Of a DNA stretch of 64,000 nt, positions 57,055 to 64,000 are shown one piece after another. Every line of letters begins with the position of its first letter. Position 1 is the first letter of the stretch. Below the pieces are notes generated by a model that worked only from the letters and a program-made list of their open reading frames with translations, was not told where the DNA came from and made no database searches. This DNA comes from an uncultured Paracoccaceae bacterium. Lineage in GTDB: Bacteria; Pseudomonadota; Alphaproteobacteria; Rhodobacterales; Rhodobacteraceae. Made by a program: the position numbers and the translations under genes. Where the stretch lies: NCBI GenBank assembly GCA_947492585.1, contig CANLND010000012.1, positions 62,001-126,000 of the forward strand, in the 5' to 3' direction.

Positions 57055-58361
57055 CGGCGATCAAATCAATATCCGGGCGACGCGTCTGGGATTCCCGCGG
57101 CAACCCTACGGTAGAGGTTGATGTGGTGTTGGAAAACGGTGTGCGGGGCCGCGCAATCGCGCCTGCTGGGGCTTCCCGGGGATCGCGTGAGGCCATTGAC
57201 CTGCGCGATGGTGGCCCTGCGCTGCGGGGCAAGGGGGTCGAAAAGGCGTTGGCCAGTGTGAACGGTCCCCTTGCGTCTGCACTGATCGGGTGTGATGCGG
57301 GGGATCAATCTGCGGCGGACCACGTGATTTTGGGGCTCGACCCTTCGCCGTTAAAGGACCGTTTGGGCGGGAATGCGACGGTTGCGACGTCTTTGGCGAT
57401 CATGCACGCCGCCGCCGCCGATGCGGGGGATCCTTTGTGGCGTTACGTTGCGACCAAATATGGCTGTACGCCGTCGCTGCCTTTGCCCGAAATCCAGATC
57501 TTTGGCGGCGGTGCCCATGCCGGTCGTCGCGTGGACATTCAGGATTTCATGATCATGGTGCCGGGCGCCAAGACATTTGACGAGGTCATGGAAGTGACCA
57601 ACGAGGTCTATTTTGCGGCCGGTGACATCATGGCGTCACGTGGGAATCTGGCGGGCGTAGCAGATGAGGGTGGCTGGTGGCCGGTTTTCAACAGCAATGA
57701 AGAAGCGCTGGAAACGCTGGTTCAGGCGATTGAAAAAGCGGGGGAAAAGCCGGGAGAGAATGTGGTGATTTCGCTTGATATCGCGGCTTCCGAATTTGGA
57801 CAGAACGGCACCTATCGTCTGGGGTTGGACGATCGGGAGATGGACAGTGGCCGGATGATCGACATGTTGGGGGGCTGGATTGAGACCTATCCGATTGCCT
57901 CTATCGAGGATCCACTGGGCGAAGACGACAAGGACGGCATTGTCGAATTTACGCGTCGTTTTGGCGACCGTGTCCAGATTATCGGGGATGATTATCTGGT
58001 GACCAATGCCGCCCTGGTCGATGAGGCCATAGAGGATGAGGCCTGCAATGCGGTTTTGATCAAGGTAAACCAGATTGGCACCGTATCAGAAGCGATCGAC
58101 ACGTTTCACACCGCCAAGGACGCTGGGTGGGGAACAATTGTGTCCGCCCGGTCGGGCGAAACCGAAGACGCGTCGATTTCCCATCTCAGCACCGGTTTGG
58201 GCGGCGGCCAACTAAAAGTCGGCTCGTTTCAGCGGTCGGAACGTATGGTCAAATGGAACGAATGCCTGCGTATTCAGGACGAATTAGGGCAGGACAGCTT
58301 TGCGGGGGGGCGTGCGCTGGCGCAGACCTGGTGGGGCACAGAAAACAACAAGGACAACTGA
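57051..58361 (+). CDS. Divergent enolase paralog, probable phospho-sugar-acid dehydratase
   Basis: The 436-residue protein is clearly enolase-like from start (SGRRVWDSRGNPTVEVDVV) to end. Conserved relative to yeast enolase: metal ligands D243, E286, D313; base K338; K401; E206 in DEGG; H156; S42; and phosphate-site R367-S368. Changed: yeast H373 (SHRSG) is A366 (SARSG), E168 is D165, the loop threonine T40 is R43 and H43 is R46, and the Asn before GGAHA is glycine. These positions surround the leaving hydroxyl and the mobile loops, so ordinary glycolytic enolase activity is doubtful and a larger phosphorylated sugar acid is plausible. It is translationally coupled to an APH-fold kinase and followed by an FAH hydrolase. 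Confidence 0.82.
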   Translation: MTAIKSISGRRVWDSRGNPTVEVDVVLENGVRGRAIAPAGASRGSREAIDLRDGGPALRGKGVEKALASVNGPLASALIGCDAGDQSAADHVILGLDPSPLKDRLGGNATVATSLAIMHAAAADAGDPLWRYVATKYGCTPSLPLPEIQIFGGGAHAGRRVDIQDFMIMVPGAKTFDEVMEVTNEVYFAAGDIMASRGNLAGVADEGGWWPVFNSNEEALETLVQAIEKAGEKPGENVVISLDIAASEFGQNGTYRLGLDDREMDSGRMIDMLGGWIETYPIASIEDPLGEDDKDGIVEFTRRFGDRVQIIGDDYLVTNAALVDEAIEDEACNAVLIKVNQIGTVSEAIDTFHTAKDAGWGTIVSARSGETEDASISHLSTGLGGGQLKVGSFQRSERMVKWNECLRIQDELGQDSFAGGRALAQTWWGTENNKDN

Positions 58362-58363
58362 CA

Positions 58364-59212
58364 ATGAAACTGATGCGTTACGGAGACCGGACAGGCTCTA
58401 AAATCCCGTGCCTATTGGATGCGGACGGCGTGGCGCGCGATGCGTCAAGTATTGTGGGTGACTTTGAGGCGCACAGGCTGACGGCTGATGTCATCGCGCA
58501 GCTCAGAACTGTAGATCCAACCACATTGCCCAAGGCGGATGTGGCGGGCAAACGCGTGGCGGCCCCAGTGGGGCAGCCGTCGAACATCTACTGTATCGGT
58601 CTGAACTATTCAGATCATGCGGCAGAGGCCGGATTGCCGGTGCCCGAGGAACCAATTCTGTTTAACAAATCCTCCGTGACCTACTGCGGTCCCAATGACG
58701 ACATTCTTTTTAGTGAAAAGATGACCAAGCTGGATTGGGAAGTCGAATTGGGTGTGGTGATTGGCAAGAAGGCTTTGAACATTTCCCGCGAAGAGGCGCT
58801 GGATCATGTGTTGGGCTATGTGCTGGTGAATGATGTCAGCGAACGGGCGTGGCAGCTTGAACGTGGCGGGCAGTGGGCCAAAGGCAAAAGCTTCCCGAAC
58901 TTCTGTCCGACGGGCCCGGTTTTGGTGTCTGGTGATGAAATCGGTCATGCACAGGCGCTGTCGATGTGGCTAGATGTGAATGGCACGCGCATGCAGACCG
59001 GCAACACCGATACGATGATTTTTGATGTGGCCACTATCGTAAGTTACCTGAGCGAATTCACCGAACTGCAACCGGGTGATTTGATTTCAACCGGCACACC
59101 TCCGGGTGTAGGGGCGGGGATGACACCGCAGGTTTGGCTACAACCGGGCGATAAGGTTTCGCTGGGAATCGAAGGTTTGGGCACGCAAACGCAGACTGTT
59201 GTGGCGCTTTGA
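58364..59212 (+). CDS. FAH-family hydrolase, 2,4-diketo-3-deoxy-acid hydrolase-like
   Basis: This 282-residue fumarylacetoacetate-hydrolase-family protein has the metal-binding pattern E-V-E (WEVELGVVIG) and the family segment YVLVNDVSERAWQ. It is close in type to hydrolases that cleave 2,4-diketo-3-deoxy-fuconate or -rhamnonate to pyruvate plus a hydroxy acid. AAGGA lies before the ATG at 58364. It starts 2 bases after the enolase-paralog stop, and an SDR follows 132 bases later, supplying a plausible preceding oxidation step. Confidence 0.82.
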   Translation: MKLMRYGDRTGSKIPCLLDADGVARDASSIVGDFEAHRLTADVIAQLRTVDPTTLPKADVAGKRVAAPVGQPSNIYCIGLNYSDHAAEAGLPVPEEPILFNKSSVTYCGPNDDILFSEKMTKLDWEVELGVVIGKKALNISREEALDHVLGYVLVNDVSERAWQLERGGQWAKGKSFPNFCPTGPVLVSGDEIGHAQALSMWLDVNGTRMQTGNTDTMIFDVATIVSYLSEFTELQPGDLISTGTPPGVGAGMTPQVWLQPGDKVSLGIEGLGTQTQTVVAL

Positions 59213-59344
59213 CCGTTTGAACACAGAAATGTTTCTTGGGCCTTCCACAGGCAGAACCGCAGGGGCGGGCCCACGGAACCTGCCGGGCGATGGACGAAAG
59301 CCTGACAGTTTAGGGTCGTATTCTGGCCCGGTGAAGGAGCCAAA

Positions 59345-60097
59345 ATGAATATGGTTGATCTAACAGGACGGCGCGCGGTGATCACGGGCGGAGGCCGCGG
59401 CATGGGCTTTGCCGTTGCCAAGCGTTTTTTGGAACGTGGTGCGTCTGTTTCGATTTGGGACATCAGCGAAGAGACCCTGAAACAGGCCGCACAAAGGCTG
59501 TCTTTGCTGGGCAATGTCGACACTCAGGTTGTGGACGTTTCAGACTATGCCAGTGTCGAAACCGCCGCGGCGCAGGTTGAACGCACTCTGGGCGGGATAG
59601 AGTTGCTGGTAAATTCGGCTGGGATCGCAGGTGTCAATGTTCCGGTGACGGATTACCCTCTTGAGACGTGGTATGCGGTGCAGAACGTAAACCTGAACGG
59701 CATTTTTCACACCTGCCGCGCCATCGTACCGATCATGCAGAAATCGGATTACGGGCGCATTGCAAATATCGCGTCCATTGCAGGGAAGGAGGGCAACCCC
59801 AATGCCTCGGCCTATTCCGTTTCAAAAGCAGCGGTGATCGGGCTGACAAAATCATTGGGTAAAGAGCTGGCGACTTCAAACATTCGGGTTAACGCGCTGT
59901 GCCCTGCTGTGATCCGCACCGAAATGCTGGACGATGTGACCGAAGAGCAGTTGCAGTATATGTTGGCCAAAATCCCAATGGGTCGTCCAGGCACGGTCGA
60001 TGAAATCGCAGCGATGGTGTCGTTTATGTGCTCTGAGGAGTGTTCCTATACCACGGGGTTTGTGTTTGACATGTCGGGCGGGCGTGCGACGTATTGA
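59345..60097 (+). CDS. SDR-family oxidoreductase, sugar-acid or sugar dehydrogenase-like
   Basis: This 250-residue classical SDR has TGGGRGMG, NSAG, catalytic serine in IASIAGKEG, and YSVSK. GAAGGAG precedes the ATG at 59345. It resembles dehydrogenases for rhamnose/fucose or for 2-keto-3-deoxy acids in the non-phosphorylating diketo pathway, where the product is then cut by an FAH hydrolase, as encoded just upstream. The exact substrate is not determined. Confidence 0.8.
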   Translation: MNMVDLTGRRAVITGGGRGMGFAVAKRFLERGASVSIWDISEETLKQAAQRLSLLGNVDTQVVDVSDYASVETAAAQVERTLGGIELLVNSAGIAGVNVPVTDYPLETWYAVQNVNLNGIFHTCRAIVPIMQKSDYGRIANIASIAGKEGNPNASAYSVSKAAVIGLTKSLGKELATSNIRVNALCPAVIRTEMLDDVTEEQLQYMLAKIPMGRPGTVDEIAAMVSFMCSEECSYTTGFVFDMSGGRATY

Positions 60098-60223
60098 GCG
60101 CCCACGGTATTTTGGGAACACATTACCGGCGGTGACAGCGCTGGTTCGACGCTACGGGCGGGCGGCATCTGGAAGACTGCACAACTTGGCTGATGTAGGG
60201 GCGTCACCGTCATTGCGCAGCGA

Positions 60224-60925
60224 TCATGCTGGTTGCGTTGGGACCATTGACGGACGATCCACCCATTTTCGGGCCAGTCGATGATCAAAGTTTCGCTGCC
60301 AGAGGGGGGCGATCTGCGGGTGGTTGGCAACCCGGTGGGTCAGGTCCGCGCATCGGGGCAGGTCGGGGCGTTCGTTGTGCCATGCATAGAGCATCGCCGC
60401 AAAGATATCGCAGGGCGACAGCCCCTCACCGCACAGCCCGTGGCTGGGATCGTTCTGCGCTGCCAGATGTTGTTCTAGCACCAAAAAGGCCGCGTGGTTG
60501 CGCGCAAAGGCGGCGTCGCGCACCGAATTAAGCGTCTCGGCGTTCGACGCGCAAGGTTCCGAGAGATAGCGCGCAGGATAGCTGCGGCGCAGGGTGCCTT
60601 CGTAGATGTTGACCGCTAAAAACACGCTCCAACGGTGGAAGGCGGCCAAATCCTGAATGTGAAGGGTTGGACCGTTTCCCACGCTGGGGTGCTGGCGCTC
60701 CAACCAGAGCAGAATAGCGGCCAATTCGGTCATGCGGGTGCCGTCCGGGCCGTCCAGCACCGGCACCTGACGCCATGGATTCACGGCCACAAAGCTATTG
60801 GGCAGGGGGGTGGAAGGCGCGCTGTCGAGCAAGCGCATACGATAGGGCAGGCCCGCAAGTTCGAGGACGGCTTCGATCACAAATCCGCCGGATCCCAGTC
60901 GATTGTAGAGTGTGTATGTGGTCAA
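60224..60925 (-). CDS. Glutathione S-transferase-like protein
   Basis: This 233-residue protein has a thioredoxin-fold N-terminal domain (LYNRLGSGGFVIEAVLELAG, then NPWRQVPVL with the cis-proline) and an all-helical C-terminal domain. The substrate is unknown. It is the last gene of a minus-strand operon (iron-type ABC importer, pseudoazurin, GST) and overlaps the pseudoazurin gene by 4 bases (ATGA). Confidence 0.82.
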   Translation of the reverse strand: MTTYTLYNRLGSGGFVIEAVLELAGLPYRMRLLDSAPSTPLPNSFVAVNPWRQVPVLDGPDGTRMTELAAILLWLERQHPSVGNGPTLHIQDLAAFHRWSVFLAVNIYEGTLRRSYPARYLSEPCASNAETLNSVRDAAFARNHAAFLVLEQHLAAQNDPSHGLCGEGLSPCDIFAAMLYAWHNERPDLPRCADLTHRVANHPQIAPLWQRNFDHRLARKWVDRPSMVPTQPA

Positions 60926-61347
60926 TTTCGGGCGCTCAGATAGCTGTGCAGACGATCCGCAGCGCGGCGCGGCAAGTCCGCGGGCAAATCCTGTGGCTCA
61001 GCCACCTGCGGGCCAACTTCGATCAGCATGACCATGCCCATGGCAAAATGCGGCGTGCATTTGACGCCGTATAACCCTTCGATATCCAGCGTTAGGGTCA
61101 GCTCTTCATTGATCTGTCCCTTGAAAGTGGTGGCCCCCTCTGGGACCAACCCTTCAATCGCGGCAGCGTTGTGCCCGCGCGCAGTGGCCAGAAATTGCAC
61201 CGTGTCTCCGGGCGCGATGTTTAGATAGGGCGGGTCAAAGACCATAGACCCCGCTTCATTACGGTTCAGCATCTGCACGGTGTGCACGTCCGCTGTGGCA
61301 CAGGCGGCGCAGCAGGTGAGGATCAAGGCGGTGAGCAGGCGCATCAT
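60922..61347 (-). CDS. Pseudoazurin (blue copper protein)
   Basis: This 141-residue periplasmic cupredoxin has a signal peptide (about 1-20) and copper ligands H59 (RGHNAA), C97 and H100 (KCTPH) and M105 (AMGM). It carries electrons to nitrite or nitrous-oxide reductase or to peroxidases such as the one encoded at the left end of the window. It follows the ABC ATPase gene with stop and start overlapping (TAATG). Finding it inside an iron-siderophore-type transporter operon is unusual. Confidence 0.88.
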   Translation of the reverse strand: MMRLLTALILTCCAACATADVHTVQMLNRNEAGSMVFDPPYLNIAPGDTVQFLATARGHNAAAIEGLVPEGATTFKGQINEELTLTLDIEGLYGVKCTPHFAMGMVMLIEVGPQVAEPQDLPADLPRRAADRLHSYLSARN

Positions 61348-62120
61348 TAACTCTCCTTATGTGCGCTGTGAAAACGAATGACGGGTGTTCCGTCATAGGG
61401 ATCTGTGATGAAGTGGCCGCACACGCCAAACGTGTTGCGCAGCCGTTGTACTGTCAAAATCTCGGACGGCGCGCCAAGCGCTACGATTTGACCGTCTTGC
61501 AGGACGCAGATGCGATCACACATCAGCGCCTGATTTAGATCATGCAGTGCAATAACCGATGTAATGGGCAAGCCGCGCACCAAATGCAGAATGGCCAGCT
61601 GGTGCCGAATATCCAGATGGTTTGTGGGTTCATCTAACAGCAGGATTTCGGGTTGCTGGGCCAAAGCGCGCGCAATTTGTACCCGCTGGCGCTCTCCGCC
61701 GGAGAGCGTATTCCAGATGCGGTCGCCAAACCCGCGCAGATCTACAGCGTCAAGCGCGCGGTTGACGATCTGATCATCCTCGCCTTGCCAGGGGCGTAGC
61801 GCTGATAGAAACGGGGTGCGGCCCAGCTCTACCGCGTCGCGCACTGTGATCCGGTCTTCGGTGTCGGCATGTTGTTCAACCAACGCAAGTTTACACGCGA
61901 TGTCCCGCTGCCGGAGGGACGACATGGGGCTGTCAGCCAATTTCACTGTGCCGCTGGCGGGTGCGCGCACGCCGGCCAGCATCCGCAACAGGGTGGATTT
62001 TCCAGATCCGTTTGGGCCAATCAGCCCCAACATTTCACCAGTTTCCACCTGCAAGGAAACGTTTGAAACGATTGCTTTGTTTTTCACTGACCAGCCAAGG
62101 TTTTCGCAACTCAGGATCAT
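61347..62120 (-). CDS. ABC transporter ATPase, FecE/BtuD type
   Basis: The 257-residue protein has Walker A GPNGSGKST, signature LSGGERQRVQIARAL and Walker B EILLLDEPTNHLD. This is the iron-siderophore/cobalamin/heme importer subfamily. Its start overlaps the permease stop (ATGA). The carried compound is unknown. Confidence 0.9.
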   Translation of the reverse strand: MILSCENLGWSVKNKAIVSNVSLQVETGEMLGLIGPNGSGKSTLLRMLAGVRAPASGTVKLADSPMSSLRQRDIACKLALVEQHADTEDRITVRDAVELGRTPFLSALRPWQGEDDQIVNRALDAVDLRGFGDRIWNTLSGGERQRVQIARALAQQPEILLLDEPTNHLDIRHQLAILHLVRGLPITSVIALHDLNQALMCDRICVLQDGQIVALGAPSEILTVQRLRNTFGVCGHFITDPYDGTPVIRFHSAHKES

Positions 62121-63178
62121 GTGTTGGCCTTTCGTGCGATCAGGATCACGGCAAAGACGGGCGCGCCGATCAGGGCGGTGACAACGCCGATGGGCAGCAC
62201 CTGGCCGGGGAGGATCACGCGGGAGAGCACATCCGCAGCGATCAGAAACACCGCGCCTGCCAAGGCCGAGGCAGGTACCAAAGCGCGATGCCGTGTGCCC
62301 ACAATCATGCGCATGGCGTGGGGAATGACCAGTCCGACAAATCCGATGGATCCGGTGATAGAGACCATCACGGCCGTGACCAGAGCCGCCACTCCGATCA
62401 GGCTAAATTGCGTGCGTTTCACCGAGATTCCAAGCGACGCAGCGCTGTCAGCACCAAAGGTAAAGGCATCCAGCGCGCGCGCATTGGCAAGGCAGGCCAC
62501 AATGCCAAGGAGGGCCGCGGGGACAACGCTGACTGTGTCAGACCAGCGGACGCCGCTGAGATTGCCCAACAGCCAGAACATGATCCCGCGCGCCTGTTCT
62601 GCATTGGCGGATTTGGCGATTAGAAACGCGGTGAGCGCATTAAACAGCTGTGATCCAGCGATCCCTGCGAGAATGATCACGCCGGCCGCGCGCAACCCCG
62701 TGCCGCCGCCCGCGACGTGGGCCAGAAGTGCGACAAAACCAAAGGCGCACATCGCACCGATGAAGGCGCCAGCCGACATCGATATCACGCCCCCGCCCAG
62801 ACCGATCACGGCGACGGCGACAGCCCCCGTTGAGGCTCCCGCTGAGATGCCTAACAAATAGGGATCTGCCAGTGCGTTGCGCAACAATGCCTGCAAAACG
62901 ACGCCCGAAAGCGCCAGACCCGCCCCGCAGCTGGCCGCGACAACCGCACGCGCCAGGCGATAGTTCCAGATGATGCCCGCATCAATTCGGTCCACCGGAT
63001 ACTCGGTGCCTAGGAGTTTGTTGCACAGAACCTGCACCACAATTTCCCAGGGTATCGGGGTTTCACCCAATGCGGTGCCTGCCACCAGTGCACCCAGCAG
63101 TATGGGCGGTGCAATCACCGCCCAATACCATCCGTTGCGCGCTGTTGACCGACGACGAGGTAGGTCGACTGCGGTCAT
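62117..63178 (-). CDS. ABC transporter permease, FecCD/BtuC type
   Basis: This 353-residue inner-membrane protein has about ten helices and the family segments LLGISAGASTGAVA and GSIGFVGLVIPHAMR. It forms the channel for an iron complex, heme or cobalamin together with the ATPase. It overlaps the binding-protein gene by ATGA. Confidence 0.9.
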   Translation of the reverse strand: MTAVDLPRRRSTARNGWYWAVIAPPILLGALVAGTALGETPIPWEIVVQVLCNKLLGTEYPVDRIDAGIIWNYRLARAVVAASCGAGLALSGVVLQALLRNALADPYLLGISAGASTGAVAVAVIGLGGGVISMSAGAFIGAMCAFGFVALLAHVAGGGTGLRAAGVIILAGIAGSQLFNALTAFLIAKSANAEQARGIMFWLLGNLSGVRWSDTVSVVPAALLGIVACLANARALDAFTFGADSAASLGISVKRTQFSLIGVAALVTAVMVSITGSIGFVGLVIPHAMRMIVGTRHRALVPASALAGAVFLIAADVLSRVILPGQVLPIGVVTALIGAPVFAVILIARKANT

Positions 63179-64000
63179 TTCAGATCAAACTCAGCCAATG
63201 CGTCTGCCACCGCGTCGAGCGCATAGATGGCACGTATGGTTGGGCTCATGGCGTGGGCGTCAATGGTGATGATCCGGCCCTCTTTGACCGCGCTCATTTC
63301 TGAAGCGACGGGATCGTTTTTCAGGAATTCCAGCTTTTTGGCGACATCATCCGCCGGGAACCGGCGACGGTTCATTTCGGCAATCACAATAAAAGTTGGA
63401 TCCGCCTTGGCGAGTGTTTCCCATCCAACCGTGGGCCATTCTTCGTGTGATGTGACCACGTTTTTTACGCCAAGCTTGTCCATCATGTACGCGGGGACAC
63501 CTTTTTGCCCTGCCACATAGGGGTCGATGTCCATGTCAGCGGAGGAAAACCAAAATAGGCCAGAGGTGCCATCCGGAAGGTCTAGATTTTGCGCTTTTTC
63601 AATGGCTTGACCTTCAGTGGCTTGCAAATTTGCGATCAGCGCGGCCCCCGCCGTTTGTGCATCGTAAATCTTGGACAGCTGTGTGATCGATGTGTACAGC
63701 TGCTCTGTTGAAAACAGTTCTGACCGCGTGCCATCGAGGCCGATCTGGTTGTTCTTGCTCTCGCAATCTGTCGGCATCACATAGGTTGGAACGCCAACTT
63801 CGTGGAACATCTCGCGCGTGGCAACGATCCCCTCGGCGCCTACGTGCCATTCGTACATTACCGTCACCAGCTCGGGCTTTTTGTTGACGACGCTTTCAAA
63901 GCTGGGATCGTTGTCGGCCAAGCGCTCAATCTTGGCGTTCAGCTGTGAAAACTGCGGCAAGACCGGGTTGAACCACACCGAGGTGGCGGCGACCTTGTTG
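63175..64000 (-). CDS. Periplasmic binding protein of an iron/cobalamin-type ABC importer (partial)
   Basis: About 275 C-terminal residues are present; the 5' end runs off the window. The sequence (VTVMYEWHVGAEGIVATREMF; later WFSSADMDIDPYVAGQKG; VGWETLAKADPTFIVIAE) fits the FecB/FhuD/BtuF-like helical-backbone binding proteins. The frame is open to base 64000, so the GTG at 63978 is not the real start. It is the first gene of the operon with permease and ATPase. The ligand is unknown. Confidence 0.85.
   Translation of the reverse strand, partial: NKVAATSVWFNPVLPQFSQLNAKIERLADNDPSFESVVNKKPELVTVMYEWHVGAEGIVATREMFHEVGVPTYVMPTDCESKNNQIGLDGTRSELFSTEQLYTSITQLSKIYDAQTAGAALIANLQATEGQAIEKAQNLDLPDGTSGLFWFSSADMDIDPYVAGQKGVPAYMMDKLGVKNVVTSHEEWPTVGWETLAKADPTFIVIAEMNRRRFPADDVAKKLEFLKNDPVASEMSAVKEGRIITIDAHAMSPTIRAIYALDAVADALAEFDLK

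Noticed and set aside
1-64000. CRISPR arrays, tRNA or rRNA genes, insertion sequences
   Set aside because: I saw no regular repeat-spacer array, no cloverleaf-like or rRNA stretches, and no transposase or integrase-like protein. The only regular repeats are the iterons.

Overview
The window looks like part of a large extrachromosomal replicon (plasmid or chromid) of a marine alphaproteobacterium of the Roseobacter group (Rhodobacteraceae). The evidence is its moderately high GC, abundant TRAP transporters, FadR/LysR/IclR/LacI regulators, pseudoazurin, the gcvT-gcvH-gcvP order, and a replication/partition module in mid-window: parA and parB on the minus strand, a Rep_3-type initiator on the plus strand, and iterons between them. 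I see no transposase, integrase, rRNA, tRNA or CRISPR array.

Layout. 0.45-3.9 kb: di-heme cytochrome c peroxidase followed by a hybrid sensor kinase. 3.9-10.1 kb: D-lactate module (TRAP binding protein, attenuator hairpin, fused TRAP permease, quinone-linked D-lactate dehydrogenase) with a divergent FadR-type regulator and a shared operator/promoter region. 10.2-15.6 kb: inositol-monophosphatase-like gene, parBA, candidate parS palindromes, five iterons spaced exactly 22 bp, a DnaA-box-like site and the Rep gene. 15.7-22.3 kb: glucokinase, a LysR regulator and the complete glycine cleavage operon. 22.6-33.2 kb: asparaginase, a LysR regulator, glutamate dehydrogenase, a winged-helix regulator, a TRAP operon whose binding-protein gene carries an in-frame stop, and a fused 5-oxoprolinase. 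Together these suggest a route from asparagine or pyroglutamate via glutamate to 2-oxoglutarate. 33.2-35.5 kb: persulfide-dioxygenase-like hydrolase, IclR regulator and rhodanese. 35.5-43.7 kb: GntR regulator, galactonate-dehydratase-like enzyme and an Opp-type ABC transporter.

43.7-60.1 kb is a large sugar and sugar-acid catabolic island. It has KDG kinase plus a GntR regulator, divergent from a long operon of AldA-like dehydrogenase, a YtfQRT/YjfF-type furanose importer, an enolase-superfamily dehydratase, an MDR dehydrogenase and a KduD-like SDR. A LacI regulator then stands divergent from a second operon of an APH-fold small-molecule kinase, an enolase paralog with substituted active-site residues, an FAH-family hydrolase and an SDR. 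The translationally coupled kinase/enolase-paralog pair is the best candidate here for undescribed chemistry.

60.2-64.0 kb (minus strand): an iron-siderophore/cobalamin-type ABC importer (binding protein cut by the window end) in an operon with a pseudoazurin and a glutathione-S-transferase-like protein.
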